Origin: Inquilinus ginsengisoli_B
GTDB lineage: Bacteria; Pseudomonadota; Alphaproteobacteria; DSM-16000; Inquilinaceae
Assembly: GCF_050434925.1 (NCBI RefSeq)
Contig: NZ_JBNDJK010000001.1
Span: forward strand, 1,116,001-1,180,000
Reading direction: 5' to 3'
DNA length: 64,000 nucleotides
Numbering within the stretch: the stretch's first letter is position 1; each line of letters begins with the position of its first letter. The notes under the pieces were generated by a model that was not told the origin of the DNA, did no database searches, and was given only the letters and a program-made list of their open reading frames with translations. This document shows positions 61,625 through 64,000 of this stretch, piece after piece. A program made the position numbers and the translations under genes.

Positions 61625-62110
61625 ATGCCCATCATCATCCGCCCGGCCCGGCCGGACGAGCACGCCGCGCTCTGCGTCCTGTTCGCCGAGCTTGACCGCT
61701 TCCACCGCGAGGTCCGGCCCGATGTCTTCGCCGAGCCGGAAGGCCCGGCGCGCAGCCCGGAGCTGATCGCCGGCCTGATCGAAGGTCCCGGCACCACCAT
61801 CCTGGTCGCCGAGGACAACGGCGCCCTGGCCGGGCTGGCCACGCTGGCCGAGAAGACGATCCCGGCCAATCCGGTCCGGCCGGAGCGCCGCTTCGCCGAG
61901 ATCGACAACCTGGTGGTGCTGCCGGGCCACCGCCGCCGCGGCATCGCCGGGCTGCTGCTGCGCCGGGCCGAGGACTGGGCGCGCGGCCACGGCATCGGCA
62001 GCCTCGAGCTCGGCGTCTGGGAGTTCAACGCCGGGGCCGTCGCCTGCTACGAGGCGGCCGGCTTCGCGCCGACCACGCGCCGCCTCAGCAAGGCCGTCGC
62101 GCCGCCTTAG
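61625..62110 (+). CDS. GNAT-family N-acetyltransferase
   Basis: A 161-residue GNAT enzyme. IIIRPARPDEHAALCVLF forms strand 1/helix 1, ILVAEDNGALAGLATL strands 2-4, and the acetyl-CoA pyrophosphate loop appears as VVLPGHRRRGIAGLLLRRAEDWA (about 97-119; Q/RxxGxG/A type). GVWEFNAGAVACYEAAGF completes the fold. AGGAG lies ahead of the ATG. It has the same architecture as the GNAT at the left edge but is not closely similar by eye. It converges with the SNF2 gene. Confidence 0.88.
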   Translation: MPIIIRPARPDEHAALCVLFAELDRFHREVRPDVFAEPEGPARSPELIAGLIEGPGTTILVAEDNGALAGLATLAEKTIPANPVRPERRFAEIDNLVVLPGHRRRGIAGLLLRRAEDWARGHGIGSLELGVWEFNAGAVACYEAAGFAPTTRRLSKAVAPP

Positions 62111-62136
62111 CGGGTGGCGTCCGGCCACTGTTCGGG

Positions 62137-64000
62137 TCAACGCGACGGCGGTTCGCCGAGGCGGCCACGCAATCCCTCCGCGAAGACCGAAAGCGCGTCG
62201 GCGAGCTGGCGCGCGACCGCGGGCGGCGGCAGCGGCAATCTTAGGCTCTGCTTCCCCGTCGTCGGGTCGCGCTCGATCCAGGGATGCGCCGGGGCATCCG
62301 CATCCCTCGGCGCCGCCACCGCCGTGACGAGCTGCATCGCCATCTGCGCCAGGGCCTGCCAGGGGTTGGCACCCGATCCGTGCGGCGGGGCCGCATCGTC
62401 CGTCGCAGGCGCGGCTGCGATCCCGGCCTCCGTCTCCTCCGCGGCCTCGGCAGTGCCGGCCCCGTCCGCGCCATCCGCAGCTCCGGCCTCCTCGGCCGGC
62501 GTTACGGCTTCGCCCTGGCCCATCTGCCCGGTGACGGATTCCACATCCTTCATGAAGCGGGTCAGGCGCGAGCCGCCGAGCGAGATGGTGTTGGCGCCGC
62601 CGTCGAGAATTCCGGCCGACAGGGACTTCTTGAAGGCCAGCACCGACAGCATGCCCTCCTCGATGGTGCCCTTCGCCACGAAATTGATCACCCGAACCGG
62701 CCGCGTCTGGCCCATCCGGTGGATCCGCGCGATGCGCTGTTCGAGGATTGCCGGATTCCAGGGAAGGTCGAGATTCACGAGGGTCGATGCGTGCTGCAGA
62801 TTGAGGCCGGAGGCGCCGGCGTCGGTTGACAGGAACACCCGGCACCCGGGGTCAACGCGGAACCGTTCGATCAGGGCGGGGCGCTTCTCCGACGGCACGC
62901 CGCCATGGAAGCTGACGTAGCCGATCCCCTGCGCTTCCAGGCGCCGGGTGACGATGTCGTGACTGCCCGTCCATTGCGAGAACACCACCGCCTTGGCGTC
63001 CGGGTCCGCGAAAAGATCGGTGAGCAGAGCCACCAGTTCGTCGGCCTTGACCCCGTGATCGGTTTCCCGGTCGAGGAGATAGGTGCTGTTGCACGACATG
63101 CGCATATTCTGGAGGGCGCAGGTCAGCCGCCGTTGATCCTTGTCCGACAGAAACTTCATCCGGCGCCAGCGATGGACGATGCGGGCCACCGCATCGGCAT
63201 TCTCCTTGTGATAGGCCATCTGACCTTCGGTCATCGGGACCAGGAGAGTCTGGTCGGTCCGGCTCGGCAACTGCCGCAGCACCTCGGATTTGCGCCGGCG
63301 GATCATGATCGGCGCCAGGGTCTGGCCGATCTTCTCGAGCCCGCTATAGCCCGTGACCCGGCCGGTCTCGTCCTTGTCCTGGTGCTCGTAGAGAAGCTTC
63401 CAGGTCGGCCCCAGCCTGTATTGATCGACGAACTGGACGATCGAGACCAGCTCTTCCAGCTTGTTTTCGAGCGGCGTGCCGGTCAGCACGATCGCATAGG
63501 GGCTGTCGACGCGCTTCAAGGCGCGGGCGGCAACGGTGTTCCAGTTCTTGACCCGCTGCGCCTCATCGACGATTACGAGGTCCGGTTCCCAGGCGGCGAT
63601 CAGCTCAAGATCGGGCGCGAGCCTCTCGTAATTGGTGATCTTGCAGAAATCATCGAGGGCATAGTCCTTCCGACGTTGCGCCCGGCCGCCGCCGATGACC
63701 CGGGCCGCGGCCTCGCCGCGCCGTCCGGAGAAGCGCAGGATTTCGCTCTGCCATTGGTATTTCAGCGAGGCCGGGCAGACCACCAGCACCTTGGTGAGGC
63801 CGAAATGGCGCGCCAGGATCTCCATGGCCGCGATCGCCTGGATCGTCTTGCCCAATCCCATTTCGTCGCCGATCAGCGCCCGCCCGGCACGGACGGCGAA
63901 CAGCGCGCCTTCGGCCTGATAGGGATAGAGCGGCACCTGCAGCAGGTTCGCGAGCCTGGGGTCGGCGGCGCCTTCCGGGAACAGCTGTTCGAGCCGTTGG
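62137..64000 (-). CDS. SNF2-family DNA-dependent ATPase/helicase (5' end beyond the window)
   Basis: At least 621 residues, open at the right edge, where the frame continues upstream without a start (about RLEQLFPEGAADPRLANLLQ). Walker A is GDEMGLGKTIQAI, motif II is VDEAQRVKNW (DEAQ), then LTGTPLENKLEELVSIVQF, and helicase C-terminal motifs STDAGASGLNLQHA and QRIARIHRMGQTRPV. These mark a RapA/HepA-like SNF2 protein acting on DNA-protein complexes. A linker of about 60 Ala/Glu/Gly-rich residues (AEEAGAADGADGAGTAEAAEE) precedes a short C-terminal region. Confidence 0.9.
   Translation of the reverse strand, partial: QRLEQLFPEGAADPRLANLLQVPLYPYQAEGALFAVRAGRALIGDEMGLGKTIQAIAAMEILARHFGLTKVLVVCPASLKYQWQSEILRFSGRRGEAAARVIGGGRAQRRKDYALDDFCKITNYERLAPDLELIAAWEPDLVIVDEAQRVKNWNTVAARALKRVDSPYAIVLTGTPLENKLEELVSIVQFVDQYRLGPTWKLLYEHQDKDETGRVTGYSGLEKIGQTLAPIMIRRRKSEVLRQLPSRTDQTLLVPMTEGQMAYHKENADAVARIVHRWRRMKFLSDKDQRRLTCALQNMRMSCNSTYLLDRETDHGVKADELVALLTDLFADPDAKAVVFSQWTGSHDIVTRRLEAQGIGYVSFHGGVPSEKRPALIERFRVDPGCRVFLSTDAGASGLNLQHASTLVNLDLPWNPAILEQRIARIHRMGQTRPVRVINFVAKGTIEEGMLSVLAFKKSLSAGILDGGANTISLGGSRLTRFMKDVESVTGQMGQGEAVTPAEEAGAADGADGAGTAEAAEETEAGIAAAPATDDAAPPHGSGANPWQALAQMAMQLVTAVAAPRDADAPAHPWIERDPTTGKQSLRLPLPPPAVARQLADALSVFAEGLRGRLGEPPSR

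Overview
The window is high-GC DNA (clearly above 65% by eye), densely packed with genes, and reads as a chromosomal segment of an alphaproteobacterium. The evidence is a SAM-II riboswitch upstream of a metZ-type gene, a fabA-fabB-fabI cluster, and the overall codon bias. A member of the Rhodospirillales is plausible, but this is inference; no rRNA or other taxonomic marker is present. I recognised no rRNA, tRNA, CRISPR array or replication origin.

Layout. 0-13 kb is housekeeping: a GNAT acetyltransferase, metZ under a SAM-II riboswitch, an SH3-type secreted protein, an AcrAB-like RND pump (minus strand), a secreted protein of unknown role, a MoeB/ThiF-like enzyme overlapping a DsrE-like protein, cytochrome bd oxidase (cydA-cydB, short Q-loop), and a second Cys/Met-metabolism PLP enzyme. 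12.9-34.2 kb looks accessory. A TetR regulator is followed by an RND pump and a same-strand run of GST, Tat-exported alpha/beta hydrolase, NmrA-like reductase, SDR, SnoaL-like protein and quinone oxidoreductase. Next come a second TetR divergent from a three-subunit molybdenum hydroxylase (PaoABC-like), an IS481-type insertion sequence, and a chromate-resistance module (chrBA divergent from a superoxide dismutase-rhodanese fusion and a short ChrB-like protein). 34.3-47.1 kb holds a Mug-type DNA glycosylase, an EmrAB-type MFS pump, a frameshifted NTF2-like gene, a PNPOx-like protein, fabI-fabB-fabA, a secreted TPR protein, ispE (with a one-base frameshift), and a GT39 + GT2/GtrA glycosylation pair. 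47.1-52.5 kb is a third RND pump with a divergent TetR and AcrR-like palindromes. 52.6-64 kb holds an ankyrin protein, 1-Cys peroxiredoxin, small unknown proteins, an ABC exporter, a frameshifted LysR regulator beside two SDRs, murI, a P-loop kinase-like protein, a GNAT and a SNF2-family ATPase that runs off the right edge.

How the parts work together. The dominant theme is export and chemical detoxification: three RND systems, one EmrAB system, one ABC exporter and ChrA, two of the RND systems each with its own TetR and visible palindromic operators. The TetR at 12969 has the same 18-bp palindrome before itself and before its pump. It also carries a cysteine at position 106 in a GC-x8-E context like the redox-sensing cysteine of NemR. 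Its downstream neighbours are electrophile- and quinone-handling enzymes, so I propose an electrophile-responsive export/reduction regulon. The chromate module joins SOD and rhodanese activities in one polypeptide. Three genes (NTF2-like, ispE, LysR) carry small frameshifts within 20 kb; since ispE is normally essential, at least some of these may be consensus errors.
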